Below the pieces are notes generated by a model. The model was not told where the DNA came from. It made no database searches and was given only the letters and a program-made list of their open reading frames with translations. From contig CAKAKS010000039.1 in the NCBI GenBank assembly GCA_916700875.1, forward strand, positions 15,101,139-15,165,138: 64,000 nucleotides of DNA. Reading direction: 5' to 3'. This stretch comes from Sebastes aleutianus. Taxonomy: Eukaryota; Chordata; Actinopteri; Perciformes; Sebastidae. Shown here in pieces: positions 1-12,137 of this stretch. Numbering within the stretch: position 1 is the first letter of the stretch; every line of letters starts with the position of its first letter. A program made the position numbers and the translations under genes.

Positions 1-349
1 GCACACAGGTCACAAAACAGTGACGACGCAGATGTAGTGGCAACTTAAACAATTTCTAATCCCGCTGGCAAACGTCCCAGCTCTGCAGTGTTGGCATGAC
101 AAACCGACAGGCTCCGTCAAACTGCTGACAAATGTCCAGATTTAACGGCAAAGGGGAGTGAGTGAGTGTTCACCTGATCCATACAAATCTTAAGCACACA
201 CACACACATACACCTTAAGCACACGCTTCCACAAACACATACACACACATACACTGTGCACTGTATCAAAGGGCATAAGAGAGGAGTGCTGATGCCAAGG
301 CTGCTCATTTGATCCCTATAAAAAACACCTCACTTTTTCTCACTACCCC

Positions 350-384
<35 letters not shown>

Positions 385-1075
385 AAATAAGCATTTCTTT
401 GGCCTTGTAATCTGACTTTAAGATTAGTCAGGTAGAGGCACAACATCACCAACATACCCAACCACCCACTCATACACACACATAAGTATATACAGAGGAG
501 ATGTTGAAGGGTTGATTACTAATGTGCTTCTCTGTACAGTACTGGGATTCTACTGAGTTGCTGTTATTGAACCCTGCTGCCACACAAAGTTAGACGTATA
601 CAGCCGGCATGATACCTAAGATTGTATTTAGTATTGATTTTGTACAATAAATCACAGAGAATGAAGTTTAAGCTACCATTGATATACTGTTAACTTTGGC
701 CTCTGTGGTCTCCGTTGATGAAGTCTTTTATTGATCCATCCTGTAATTGTTATCCTCTGAACTGTTGCAAGGTAACAGAGTCTGCCAATAAATAGTTATG
801 CTCCCTCTTTACAGGCCTCATTGGCTCTGTTTACATATACAGATTGGTTTATTACTTTAGGCATTTTTTACGCTTTAAATTTATCTATCAATGTTTTATT
901 TTCTGTTAAGCCCTTTGTAATACTCAGTCAAAAAGTGCCTTTGAAAAATGTTTCTTATTACAGATTATTATCATCAAATTAGCACTTAACAGCAATTACT
1001 TTGTACTACATTAGCATAAGATGTATCCATCAAAGTCAGGCTACTAATTACTGTCCCGTCTTCTTTTCTCTGCAG
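1..1075 (+). other. grm3: grm3 intron, partial (left edge)
   Basis: This stretch lies upstream of the first visible grm3 exon and ends in a pyrimidine-rich tract followed by AG at 1074-1075. It holds a CA/TG-rich simple repeat near 196-266 and a CT microsatellite at about 352-382. I see no exon in it. Confidence 0.75.
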
Positions 1076-3043
1076 GTTCAGACCACTACCATGTGTATCT
1101 CGGTCAGTCTGAGTGGCTTTGTGGTCCTGGGTTGCATGTTTGCTCCGAAGGTCCATATCATCATGTTCCAGCCCCAGAAGAATGTGGCCAGCCACAGGCT
1201 TAACCTCAATCGCTTCAGTGTCAGTGGGGCTGCCGCCACATACGCATCACACGGTAAGTTACATGCAGTTACCTCATTTTTAAAGAGACAGGGGTTTAGA
1301 GCAGCACTCTCTTGCTCTTTTATTATTCTGTCAAATGGGTGTTTTCAGTGTTCAATATTTCAGCACAACGGACAGCCCTGTGTTCCACTTTTGCTATAGG
1401 AGGTAGAAAATCTTGATTTATGAACTATGTAGGGGTTTGTTTTCCCGTCGGACAATTTGGGGCCGTCGATGAGCGTCTGTCGGCCTAGTTTTTCGGTGGG
1501 TTCCGCACTGTCGGTTCTAGTCTGCCCGTGTCAGAGTCTTTTCGGCCGATTCAGCATGTTGAATCGGTGGCGGAGCTCAGCGGTGAGAGGAACCACTCTG
1601 ATTGGCTGTTCAGTTTAAACGAATCAGTGCACGAGAAGAGAAACGGACACGAGGAAATCAAGCCAACGAGTAAAGTCAAGACGAAAACACAGAAGGCTCT
1701 TCTCATTTTTCATCTTCATCTCATCTGATGATTCCAACACACGGATATTTTCACAACGACATGGCCGTCTGGAATGAAGCTAAGTGGTGAGTCAGAGTGG
1801 TGTGAAAATGGTTGGCAAACGCCGTTTTGTTTTATGTACATATCAGAACAACAGCTTGTATATCTGCTGTCTTCGGTCTTCCGGTTTCCCCTTTTTGAAT
1901 GACAAATACAGACTACCACGACCTGCTGGTGTGGAGTTCATCTCACACAGGCGCAGAACGTACGTGGTAGTTGGCCGTCGGCTGTAGCCTCTGCGTTGTG
2001 TTCGAGTGCAACTTTTTGACCAAGACAAAGTCGACGCAACTGGTGGCCTTCGTCGCCACCAGTTCTTTGATGTCGGCTTGGTGTGTTCCCAGCTTTACCT
2101 TTACGGTAATGCATGATTGACAGTTTCAATCGTAAGCAGGGCTGTTCTCAACCAAAGAAATTCTTCACCGACTAACACTCATACGATTTTGACGACTAAT
2201 CGATTAGTTGATTTAATGGCCAGATCTGTAAAACTGAATTTCTCCACAAAGAATCACACAAAAGCACCACTTTAAATCTTGTGTTTACCAGAGATGTGCT
2301 CATAAGTTTCTTGGAAATAAGTCATTTAGCATGTAAAAAAAAGAATAAAAAAAAGACTAATTAGAAAGAAATCTAAGTCGACTAATTGACTAAGAGAGGG
2401 CAGCGCTAATCGTAAGCCAGTTATAGACTGCAAAGAATGGCATCCTGCTGACAGAGCTGTAGTGTTGAGCAGTGCAATGAGAAAGAAGTGTGTCCCTAAG
2501 AAGTGACTGGAATTTTAGCATATTCCACGCTACTAAATAGGCTTCACAAAAACAGTAATTAAAGGGTTGGGTGCAATTTCACGCAAGTTTTTCCAAATGA
2601 CTTGTAAATTGGCAGTGATAGTATATTTATTACCATTGGATTAAGTCTGCATTTACACCACCACTGATGTCATTCATTTAATTTGCCTATAAGGTCAATG
2701 CTTTTTCTACACTTGTGTCTAGAACTCAAACACTATTATGATTATTTGATCTTTTTTTGTCCTGAATGTGATTTCAGGTCAAACGTAATGGCATAATGTG
2801 ATAAATATATTGCTTTTTTTGCTAGTTTTAGCATATGGGGGCAAAACTCAACTCAGGAAGGCTGTTATGAACGATTATATGCACAAATCTAATGTCTAAG
2901 AACGCTTGATTTCTGTCTTTCTATGCAATTATCTTCTCCTTTCTCGCTCTCTCTCTCTTTTTCTAGCTTCTGTCAGCACCCACCACGTCCCAACCGTGTG
3001 CAACGGGAGAGAGATTGTCGACTCCACTACGTCCTCTCTGTGA
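1076..3043 (+). CDS. grm3: Metabotropic glutamate receptor 3, last two coding exons (partial gene)
   Basis: The coding segments are 1076..1253 and 2967..3043. The first encodes the end of the seven-helix domain: VQTTTMCISVSLSGFVVLGC, then FAPKVHI and the start of the cytoplasmic tail (QPQKNV, HRLNLNRFSVSG). Its donor GTAAGT starts at 1254. The second follows a CT-rich tract and AG at 2965-2966, and encodes the end of the tail, with PTVCNGRE and a terminal DSTTSSL before TGA at 3041-3043. Phase is 1 at the junction and the frame stays open across it. GRM2/GRM3-type group II receptors share this tail; the NRFSVSG stretch fits GRM3, and the neighbour elapor2 agrees. The protein is a Gi/o-coupled glutamate receptor at synapses and on glia. 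All upstream exons, including the ligand-binding domain, lie off the window. The terminal TSSL resembles a PDZ ligand, which is an inference. Confidence 0.93.
1440..2115. repeat. Probable interspersed repeat, GC-rich, in grm3 intron
   Basis: The base composition differs from the surrounding intron, with many CG dinucleotides and self-complementary pieces such as GGCCGATTCAGCATGTTGAATCGG broken over 1543-1568 and CTGGTGGCCTTCGTCGCCACCAG over 2040-2062. It looks like an old DNA transposon. I could not define its ends, and no protein is recognisable. Confidence 0.35.
2137..2408. mobile_element. Small non-autonomous hAT-like element in grm3 intron
   Basis: A 272-bp insertion is bounded by the direct repeat ATCGTAAG at 2129-2136 and 2409-2416, an 8-bp target-site duplication of hAT type. 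The ends read CAGGGCTG on the left and, on the other strand, TAGCGCTG on the right, a short imperfect terminal inverted repeat. There is no coding capacity. Confidence 0.7.
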
Positions 3044-6000
3044 CCACGTCCAGTCCACTCTCTAAATCTGCCCCTGCGACTGTTAGCCAATCCATGAACA
3101 TTATCCCCCTCAACCATCATTCCCCACCTCATTCACACACTATACACACTCACATATACATATGTACACACACACACAAATACATGCACAAACAAACAAA
3201 CAAACAAACAAACAAACAAACGACCTTCCTCGTGGACTAGAACTGTATCGTTTCAAAAATGTAGAAAGTGTGTAACTATAATTAAATTATTTTCTAGGGA
3301 TGTACATACATGGAATCGACATTGTTGTAAGTAGAGAAACAAAAGAACAAAAAAAGTTTTTAGGAGAAATTTTTGGAGCCTTTGTTTTTGATAGCTTTGT
3401 TATGACGCGGTGTAAATAGACATGCGCTTTATCATGGTAGGAGGGCGTGTGTCTCTCAGTCTGGATGCACATTTGTGGCTCTGCTTGCCTCACCTGCAAT
3501 ATCCCACGGACTTTTTATTCTCATGCTTTTTTGTAGGTCTCATTGTAATAACTAATTATGTATGCATTTCTATTGTGTATCTGTACATTTGTATATTATA
3601 CTACTGATGGTTCAAACAGCACAATGTTGACAGTCTTGTAACCCTAGAATGAATGTGGACATAAACTGGACGGTATATGATGGCTGGAACGGACATGTAC
3701 AAAAACCCGCCAAACTCATCGACTTGCAGTCACACTGTGCCAGAACACACCTTTCAGTTTCATCTTTTCACATCTTGATAGATTTTCTTCGCAGCCTAGA
3801 TCCGTATAAAGAACCCATTGTAGCCGTTTTTGCAGGAAAAATATGTTTTGCTTTTGATACAAATGTTCATTTTTCTATTTCTAATCATGGAATCCCTTTA
3901 TCTAAACGGCCATAGTTCCAGACATGTGTTCACCAAGGCAACAGTATGCTCACTCCCACTCTCAAACTGCCTGCTTTCTTCAGAGGATTGCTGTAATGGA
4001 TTGCTAATAACAACTAATAACAGGCCTGAAAAGATATAGTACATCAAATGCATTTCTTCTGCCTCAAAACTGTCAACACAGACAGCGCTGCGATAGTTCT
4101 GTCAACAAAACACAAATTGGCGTCTCACCCGGTAATTATGAATTTGTGCTGAAATGACTCAAACACTAATGGAGGCAAACAAGTCTGCTTTGCTGAACAC
4201 ATGTTGAATTTTTCCAACTACAGGGGAGTGGTAGCTTTTGTTTTTCGTGCCCCATAGATACAGTACGTGGTGATGTTTTGAATATGGCTATGTGCCTTAA
4301 TGTATGTTTGATAGAGGTTGAAAAGAGATCAGTTTTACATTGCCAGCTGCAAATCATTGTTTGGTAAATGTAAAGGTGACCCCAGTATAGATGTTTCAGG
4401 GCAACACAATGCCAGTTAGTTTCATTCCCTAGCAAGCCTTCTGCCATTGATTGTTTACCTGAAGTGTTGAAATGTGAGGAATCCTTAGGTTGAAATGACT
4501 TTCTCTACCCCCCTTCTTTCTCCAGTCTGTGATTAAAAAAACAAACATGAAATGGACGTTTCTAATAGACACCCGTCACACTGATTTTACTTTACATTTT
4601 TTTACAGCTTTAGCGGCTCCAATAAAAGAAGGAAGGGGAAGAGAAACGCTCATATACCATTAAGATGAAGTCACTGACTCGTCGACTCATTGAAGTGTGC
4701 AGTTTACATGTCTGTGTTAAATGTGTTGACGTTGAGAGGCACAGTGGAGCAGCTGGCTTCGGCGGTCCCAGAGAGGCTCACGAGAGGAAGCAGAGCACAC
4801 AATGTCAGCTGCTGGCAGATCCTATCATCTAACAAAAGGGATGTTAGAGTAGAACTCATGTGCAGAACATGCAGAACATTTATCAAAACATCCCATCAAA
4901 CTCTCCGTTTGTGGACAGACTCTCTGCTGGGTGACAGTTATGAGACGGGGAGGGGGTAATAAATGACAAAAACATGAATAAAGTTTTTTATAAGAAAATC
5001 TAAATAGCCTAAATTAGTTGACTAATTTAGCACAAGGCTACATCGTGTTTTATTTTAAAGAGTGGCCTCTCTTGCGAGAATGTATTGCATTTAGGATAAA
5101 TAAACTGATCTTAAATGGTTAAATATGCTGTCTAAAATAAAGTGTGACTGTTATACTTGATATTTCTAACAAAAATATGTGATCAGAATCACTTATTTGC
5201 TTCCCCCAGACAAGCATTTTAGATGTAGTTTCTCCAAATCCATACAGTAGGTAGAGGCAGAACTGTTGAACATTCATCTTTTGACCGGTCTACACCTTCT
5301 GCACAGCCGGTCTTCCAGCAGCACCCTGTGATTATCACACTGAATGATAGATTGAAAGAATTTTAGAGGATGCGCCAAGACAAGCCGACCTACATTGGGG
5401 CGTGTGTGTGTTTAGGTGCAGAGAGCAGGAGGAGAGAGAGCGATGTGGCAGAGCAGAGGGGAGCTGCTGCTGGATTATGTAAAGCACTCCCACAGCCCAG
5501 AAGTCACAGTGCTTCTATGGAAGCTCAAAGCATCTCAGAGATTCACGGTCTTTGTTAGCAGAAGGCTTAGCCATTCACTCAGTGGTCCTGCTCCCACAAG
5601 ATACACCCCGCATAGCAGGTTGCTATGGACAACCACTGCCACATCCGCTGCCGGAATGTCTATTTGTCTGCATGGAGAGGAGGGTGGGAGGAGGAGGGGT
5701 GAGGAGAGGGCGAAAGAAGAGGAATAGAAAGCTGGTTGCTGGTTGTGATTCAAATTGGCAGTGACTGATGAGATTTGGCTCAGCGAGGCCCAGTACCCTA
5801 CTCCCAGCTTTTAATGGCCGCACAAATAGAGCACTTAACCCGGATTTTCTTCTCATTTAGTCCAGGGGGCTAGTCTCGGACAACAGTCTCACACTCTTCC
5901 TCTGACCCCCTCTCTCTCAACCCACCTCACCCCTTGAACCTTTTCCCTCCCGCCACCTTGTGCCCACCTCATCTCCACTCCATGTGTGAAACTTGCTGCT

Positions 6001-7197
6001 CAGCCAAGACCACCTAAAGCCAGACCAACAGACTGGTAGCCCACACTTAAACTCAAGCACTCAGATCTGGATGCCCACTGCAGCACATGCCAGCGAGGCG
6101 GCCTTGGGAGGAGGGATATAAGGGGAAGGTAGATAAAGGAGTTGGAGAGTGGATGGGAAAATGAAAATGGGACTCACATGTAAAGAAAAATGCATCACCT
6201 TTCTCACTCCACTGTACTCAGTTTATCATCTCATGTACCCAGTAACTCTCGGTGGAAGCTTCTTTAATTGGCTTTACTCATGAATATCCCTTTCAAGCAG
6301 CTATAGCCATCCACTACGGACATTGCTCTTCTATTCAGCCTCTGCCAACTGCCATGTGCTCTACAAAGGTCTCTGTGCTGTAGCCCCCTGCTTATACAGC
6401 AGAATGTGTCCTCGGCCTCTGGGCTTTTGAAACAAGACAAGATCTCTGCGGCGACGTGAAGCGGCGCTCAAGCTGAACTCTGGAACTGGTCAATCAAAGC
6501 AATAGTTCCGTGTTTATGATACGTGCAATAAAGAGGCTGTGATGACATCATAATAAATAACAACAAGCAAACAGCTGTCTGCTCGTCCTTCTGTGTCCAG
6601 TCTGTCCTGCTGTTCGTCTGCAAATCTCAGCTAAAATCTAAATATTGATTGTAGATAGATTTGTCTCTACAGCGACATCTCACCACCACTTTCACACACA
6701 CATGCTCTATTCATAGTGTGCGTTGGCAAATGTTGAAAGACGTCTTTAACACTCCAGCGTAATCTGTTCCCTAAGTGATGGCACTCCAATTAAACCATCT
6801 ACTGGAGTGCTCACTGGCTTAGGACAATGCACTCCAGTGTGTAGGCTCACTCGCACCAAAAAAAGACTGGAAAGAAGGAACAAGTAAGGGTCCAAAGAAA
6901 GAAACAGTTACGGTGACGTTTGTCAGTAGTTTTCTGTCCTACACTGTGAGGTGGTTCATGAATTTATTGCAGATATTACAGGTAGTCAGTGCCACTGTCT
7001 CTTATTTCTGGCTCCATCAAACTGCCTACAGTTCCTACTTTTGCAGAACTACATGTTGACTCTTTTCTTGCAGCCAGGCAATGGTCCCCCTCTGGTGGTA
7101 GGCTCAGGTCATTACACAAATAACATTCATACATATACTGTATACAGCCAGGAATTTCCATCCCCATTAAACTGTTTGGCAGCATGTTTAATTGGCC
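3044..7197 (+). other. grm3 3' UTR followed by intergenic DNA
   Basis: No coding exon is recognisable. An ACAA/AAAC microsatellite sits at about 3190-3221. Candidate poly(A) signals AATAAA occur at 4621-4626, 4958-4963 and 4977-4982, so the grm3 transcript could end at about 4.65 or 5.0 kb. The short open frames near 5370-5860 are in purine-rich sequence and resemble no known protein. Confidence 0.5.
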
Positions 7198-7787
7198 AGC
7201 AGTGTTTTGGAAGAAGTACTGAGATCATTTATTTAAGTAAAAGTAACAATATCACAATGTAAAAAATACCACATTACAAGTAAATGTCCTGCACTCAAGA
7301 TCTACTTGAGTAAAAGTACAGAAATATTGTCAGCAAAATATGCTTAAAGTACCAAAACTACTCGTTCTGCAGAAAATATGACCCCTGTGACTGATATATT
7401 ATTATATAGGACATTGTTAAATTGCTAATACTAATGAGCAATGTGTAAGTAACAGTTCACTGTTAAAAAAAGTAAAAATAAATCCAAAGGGTTGTAAAAG
7501 AACTAATGGTGTATGAAAAAAAGAGGGGGAAATAAACAAAGTACTGCAACACAGAATTGTATTTATTTATTATAAAAAAAGGCTGTGAACCACTGGTTAT
7601 ATAATAAAATGATCTATGTTATTTAAATACAATCTCAGTCTGAAAAGTAATCAGTAACCATAGATGTCAGATAAAGGTATTTGTGTACTCAAGTAGCCTA
7701 AAGTACAAGACTTGTACTACTCAGTGTTCTACTTGTACTACAAGTGCTTCGGAGTAAATGTACTTAGATACTTTGCACCACTGTAGC
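7198..7787. mobile_element. hAT-like non-autonomous element (old)
   Basis: The left part (CAGTGTTTTGGAAGAAGTAC) and the reverse complement of the right end (CAGTGGTGCAAAGTATCTAA) are imperfect inverted repeats. The body is rich in AAGTAAAAGTA and AGTACTT motifs shared with the elements at 44320-44480 and 51832-52010. I found no clear target-site duplication. Confidence 0.5.
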
Positions 7788-7806
7788 AGTTCAGTTAACA
7801 CTTCTG

Positions 7807-8985
7807 CAGAGGTGGAAAGAGTACTAGAATATTGTGCTCAAGTAAAAGTACTGTTACTTTAAATATATTTTACTCAAGTAAAAGTAAAAGGCCTACTTGT
7901 GTATACATGTAGGCTACTTAAAGTAAAAGTAAGGGGGTGATCACAAATGATACTGTTCAATTAAAAAACTTCTTTAGGCTACAAAATAAATTGCATTACA
8001 TGTCCACTTATACACAAGTACAACAATATCATCAACAAAACCCATAGACAGGCATCTGCAGTCTGTGCATACAACATAATAAATATACAACTGCATTCAT
8101 CAGTGTAGTCTCAGGAGATCAACCAGAACAGACAAAACTGAGACAATTAATCACAAAATGACAATAAATAAAATCAGCTACAGACACTTCTTTAGAGAAT
8201 AGAATAAAACGCAACCAAAGCAGACAACGTGGACATGTATAAAACAATATAAACTCCACAGCAGCTGCAGCCACTACACATATTATTACAGCCAAGGAGA
8301 GACTTGCACAGTGCACACAAACTATGTTGCCAAGCAACCAAGTGGTTGTTGATGATGTCATCAGCGGTGTGTTGTTGTTGGTACTCACCTGTGGTCTGAA
8401 TGGCACCGGAAGTCCTCCTTAATCTGCTCCAGGTTTAACTTGTCTACTCCTTCTTTTTCAAAGCAAAATATAACCAGTCTCTGACCCAGTATAGCCAGTC
8501 CATTAACGATCTCACACAGCAGAAAGTCCCCACTGAAGGTAGAAGTTCCTCAGTGAACGCAGCTGGAGGATATCCATGTTAGACTGTAGCATGTTAGCCA
8601 GACCCAGCTTGCCCCTACTGTAGGCCACAGGTCAGGAACATTGGGGTGTCACGTTTAGCCTGCTCGCCAGGGTGGTGCATCCTTAATTAAAATAGATGCA
8701 ACATTTTGTTTTAACTATGCCGAGGTAAAATAATGCTAATTATGTCAATAACTACACCCCATATATTATCCTTACATTAACTATGCTTGATGTGGCCCCA
8801 GTCTGTGAACTCAGCACATGAACTCAAACATTTCTAATCATTTCCGGAGTGTCACGTGTGCTGGACATGAAGCTCCGCCCTCCTGCTGCTGTCGATACAC
8901 CTGCAGCTTCTCCTCCTCTGCTGCAGCTCCTTTTTAGCGACTTTTCAGTGACGAAAGTAAATGTAATTCGTTACTTCCACCCCTG
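7807..8985. mobile_element. Non-autonomous hAT transposon with intact 8-bp target-site duplication
   Basis: The element is 1179 bp long. It begins CAGAGGTGGAAAGAGTACT and ends with the reverse complement of CAGGGGTGGAAGTAACGAAT, an imperfect terminal inverted repeat. Both sides carry the identical octamer CACTTCTG at 7799-7806 and 8986-8993. An 8-bp duplication and C-A-G termini are hAT hallmarks. No transposase is encoded; the open frames inside are short and unrelated. Confidence 0.8.
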
Positions 8986-8993
8986 CACTTCTG

Positions 8994-10727
8994 CAAATGA
9001 TAAAAAAAAAAATCTGGTAACATTTAATTTTACAGCTCCACAAATTTCATGGTAATTAGCAAGTAACCTGTGTGAAAATATAAATATTATTTAATAATTA
9101 TATTCCGCTATTTCCCAATAGCTGGTAATTTATTTAATACATTTCCAGGAAAAAGAATACAAAGTTAATTGATATGCTTTATTTCCATGTCTGCTGATAA
9201 GTAGATAATAATTAGCAAATAACTTTCTTTAAAAAAAACTCCCTGAATCATTACATTAGCCATGGTGAGATTTGTGCCTGATCAGAAGTGTCTTCTATTA
9301 GTTTTGGTTTTCCAACTCCGATGAAGAGCAGCTGCTTCTCAAGCCTAAGGGCACTATTTTAACGATTATATTCTATTTTAGCATATAATTATTAAATAAT
9401 GTGTATAATAAAGTAATTTTCGATAAATTTGAGGTAAATATTGGGGTAATTTGGCAGTAATTCCAAATGAATCTCAAATAGGTTACTTGCTAATTATCAC
9501 CTAATTACCATAAAATGTGTATTAATTAAAGACCTGTAAAATTAAGTGTTACCTTTGTTCTCTGTTTTCCACTGCTCACTTCAGGCCAGCTGAATGTGAG
9601 GTCTGGGACAAGGGCTTGAATAATCTTACAACCCAAACAATTTATATAAATATATATAGTTGTAATATTAGAAAAAATCCCCAAAACAAGACAATATTTT
9701 TGATCCCTTCATGTCAGATTTAAGATAAACTGAAGCCATCGTGTGACGAGGGTCATAATGGCTACGGATACTCAAGAAATTGCTTAGATTTTTAGTTTTT
9801 CCTATTGGTTCTTTAACATATCTTCTAAATATTCACACTTAAAGTGCTCCCTGGAGTTGGAGTGAGAATCTGAAATTTAAGCAGTCAGTGTCCCACCAAA
9901 TTAATGTTATTAAGCTGTCTACGGTTACTTTTTCTGCTCATTTTACGTATAAAACGTGTTTCCTCATTTGGCTATAGATAGTGACTTAATAGAAATGTAT
10001 TGAAATGAAAATCTTTAAGATTGCCATGTTAAGCTGTGTAAAGTGATATAACACACACCTACTGTATTGCAATAACTCAAACTATGACATCAGGTAGACA
10101 GTCAGTGTAATCATATCCATGTTTGAAGAACAAAAACTGGTTAGTTACGTCACGAATGCATTTATCATAAGGTCATTTAGTTTCAAATACAAGAAAACCC
10201 TTAAAACGTATTCGATTCTGACCCAGAACCGGTGGTGTGACTTGTGCTAGGATCATTTTGAAAGTAATACATCATGTTAAAACAGTACTAAACTGCTGTG
10301 CCCTCAGCTTGTAGGCTATCATATCAGGAGCTTGCTCATTTTAGGCCACTGACATATCACAGCGGTTACATAAAAGGCAGGAAAAAGCACTGTCCTTTGA
10401 TAAAATGGTTTAGTAAGCAAAGTGACAGAGGCATCTGAAGCATTGAATAAATCTGGGCCACGCAAGAAACATATTTGGGGAGATGAATGTCTACAAAGAA
10501 ATGCATTTCACACAATGCACAGTTCATTCCACCGTCACAACTAAAAACTTGAATTACAAGTTGATCAGTAAAAACCTCAAAACGTATCCTATTACTCCCA
10601 AAGTATGTGACATTTCATCAGGTGATCATGAGCTTAAAATCCTGTAACACAAACCAGCTTTACAAACGCTGATTACACAATGATAACTACTGTGTCAAAA
10701 TGATGAGCTTTTATTCTACATGTGTGA
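8994..10727. other. Intergenic DNA, AT-rich, no gene seen
   Basis: This stretch between grm3 and elapor2 has no recognisable exon, RNA gene or long open frame. The part near 9000-9550 contains several dispersed short A/T-rich inverted motifs (for example TAATTAGC and GGTAATTT) and may be an old transposon, but its ends cannot be defined. Confidence 0.5.
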
Positions 10728-10735
10728 CATGTAAG

Positions 10736-11088
10736 TAGGGCCATCCCGGATACTATTTTTTTGGGCTTCGAAGCTTCTGTGAGAAATATTCAAATGTATT
10801 CAAAGCTTCGGGGAGCAGCACGACGCAGTAGGCTGACATATTCTTCTGTACACACTACTGTACACAAACGCACCTCTACACACAACAAACAACGATAACT
10901 GTCTGAGAATAACTCATAATAATTAATGTTTGATATGAATTATGTGGGATTATTACTTATTTCATGGAATATTTGGGGATTTATACATTATTATTACATA
11001 CTTATATATAAAAAATTAAAATAACGAAGCATTCAAATAGTGATTTGGAGGTCGAATACCATGGCAACAGTCGAAGCTTCGAAGCATA
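10736..11088. mobile_element. Small hAT-like element
   Basis: A 353-bp insertion begins TAGGGCCATCC. It is flanked by the direct repeat CATGTAAG at 10728-10735 and 11089-11096. Inner copies of TTCGAAGC near both ends form inverted repeats. There is no coding capacity. Confidence 0.65.
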
Positions 11089-11413
11089 CATGTAAGTATA
11101 TGTAATGAGTGTTTGTAATGGATTACATTTATTTTGTCTATTCGCTATGCAGATCAGAAACCATTGTGATTTGTGATTTTTTTTTGTATCTTTGCCACTG
11201 TAAGTGAACATTTGTCATTACAAGAAGAAATCTTGTAATTATGAGAAATTATCTTACCAAAGGAAAACCTGTCAATTAACTTATAAATGTTGTATTCTGA
11301 AAGGTAGTGGCTATTTGACTTTACAGATCAATTGTTATGAAAGGGGAAAAAATGCACTTAGTCGCCCACATTTTCAGCTAAGTGTTCCATTCAAAATTAT
11401 TCAGCAATTAAAT

Positions 11414-12137
11414 TTTATTGCTTGAAATCTGTTTCTCACCCAAAATGCCACTTACACCCACCTGTCTCCAAACCCTTCAGAGGATCTCTCAAAAGAATCG
11501 GTTAACCAGGGAATCAATCACACCGGGTCCACGTATACATAAATACATCATAATTTAATCGACGTACAGACAGTCAAAGACACCACAACCTCATCCGCAT
11601 AATATGACATCTTCATTTTCAGTTGGTCAGCTTCTCCTCATTACAACAGTTTCAACTAAGCAAAAGAACAAACAGGTGAGAAGATAGATTCTCTATATGG
11701 CAGTCTGTGTTAACGTCTGTGGGAGATGGACACACACTCGCCATGTGTGTATGTACACCATGGCTGTCTAAAGACACCACACAGACTGAAATTAATATGA
11801 ACAAACAGAACATCAATAGGTCCTTTTCTTACCCTGAGCTCTTCTAACAGCCTTTCTGACATCAGTTTGAATCTGAATATTACCAGGAAGTGTCTATCAC
11901 ACACACAACTGCTTCACAGTACTATGCTTCGAGTTGGACGGCGCTGTCGTACCGAGCTTTAAGGCCACCGTGACTTCTCTGAACCTGGCTCTAGGTGCAT
12001 GACGTGTGTGTGTGTATATGTGTGTATGTACACACAGTTCCAGGTACCAGAGCTCATAAAGGGGGTGGTTGGTTAAAGGGGTCGTTCAGTGGAAAGTCTC
12101 CTGAGGGTCCAATCTCTCCCCTCACTTCACCACCTCT
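11414..12137 (-). other. elapor2: elapor2 3' UTR with candidate poly(A) signals
   Basis: This is the sequence after the elapor2 stop on the minus strand. Candidate poly(A) signals are ATTAAA (TTTAAT on plus at 11554-11559) and AATAAA (TTTATT on plus at 11414-11419). The true end is not determined by sequence alone. Confidence 0.45.

Noticed and set aside
5370..5856. Overlapping small frames on both strands
   Set aside because: Low-complexity purine-rich sequence; no splice sites, no family resemblance.
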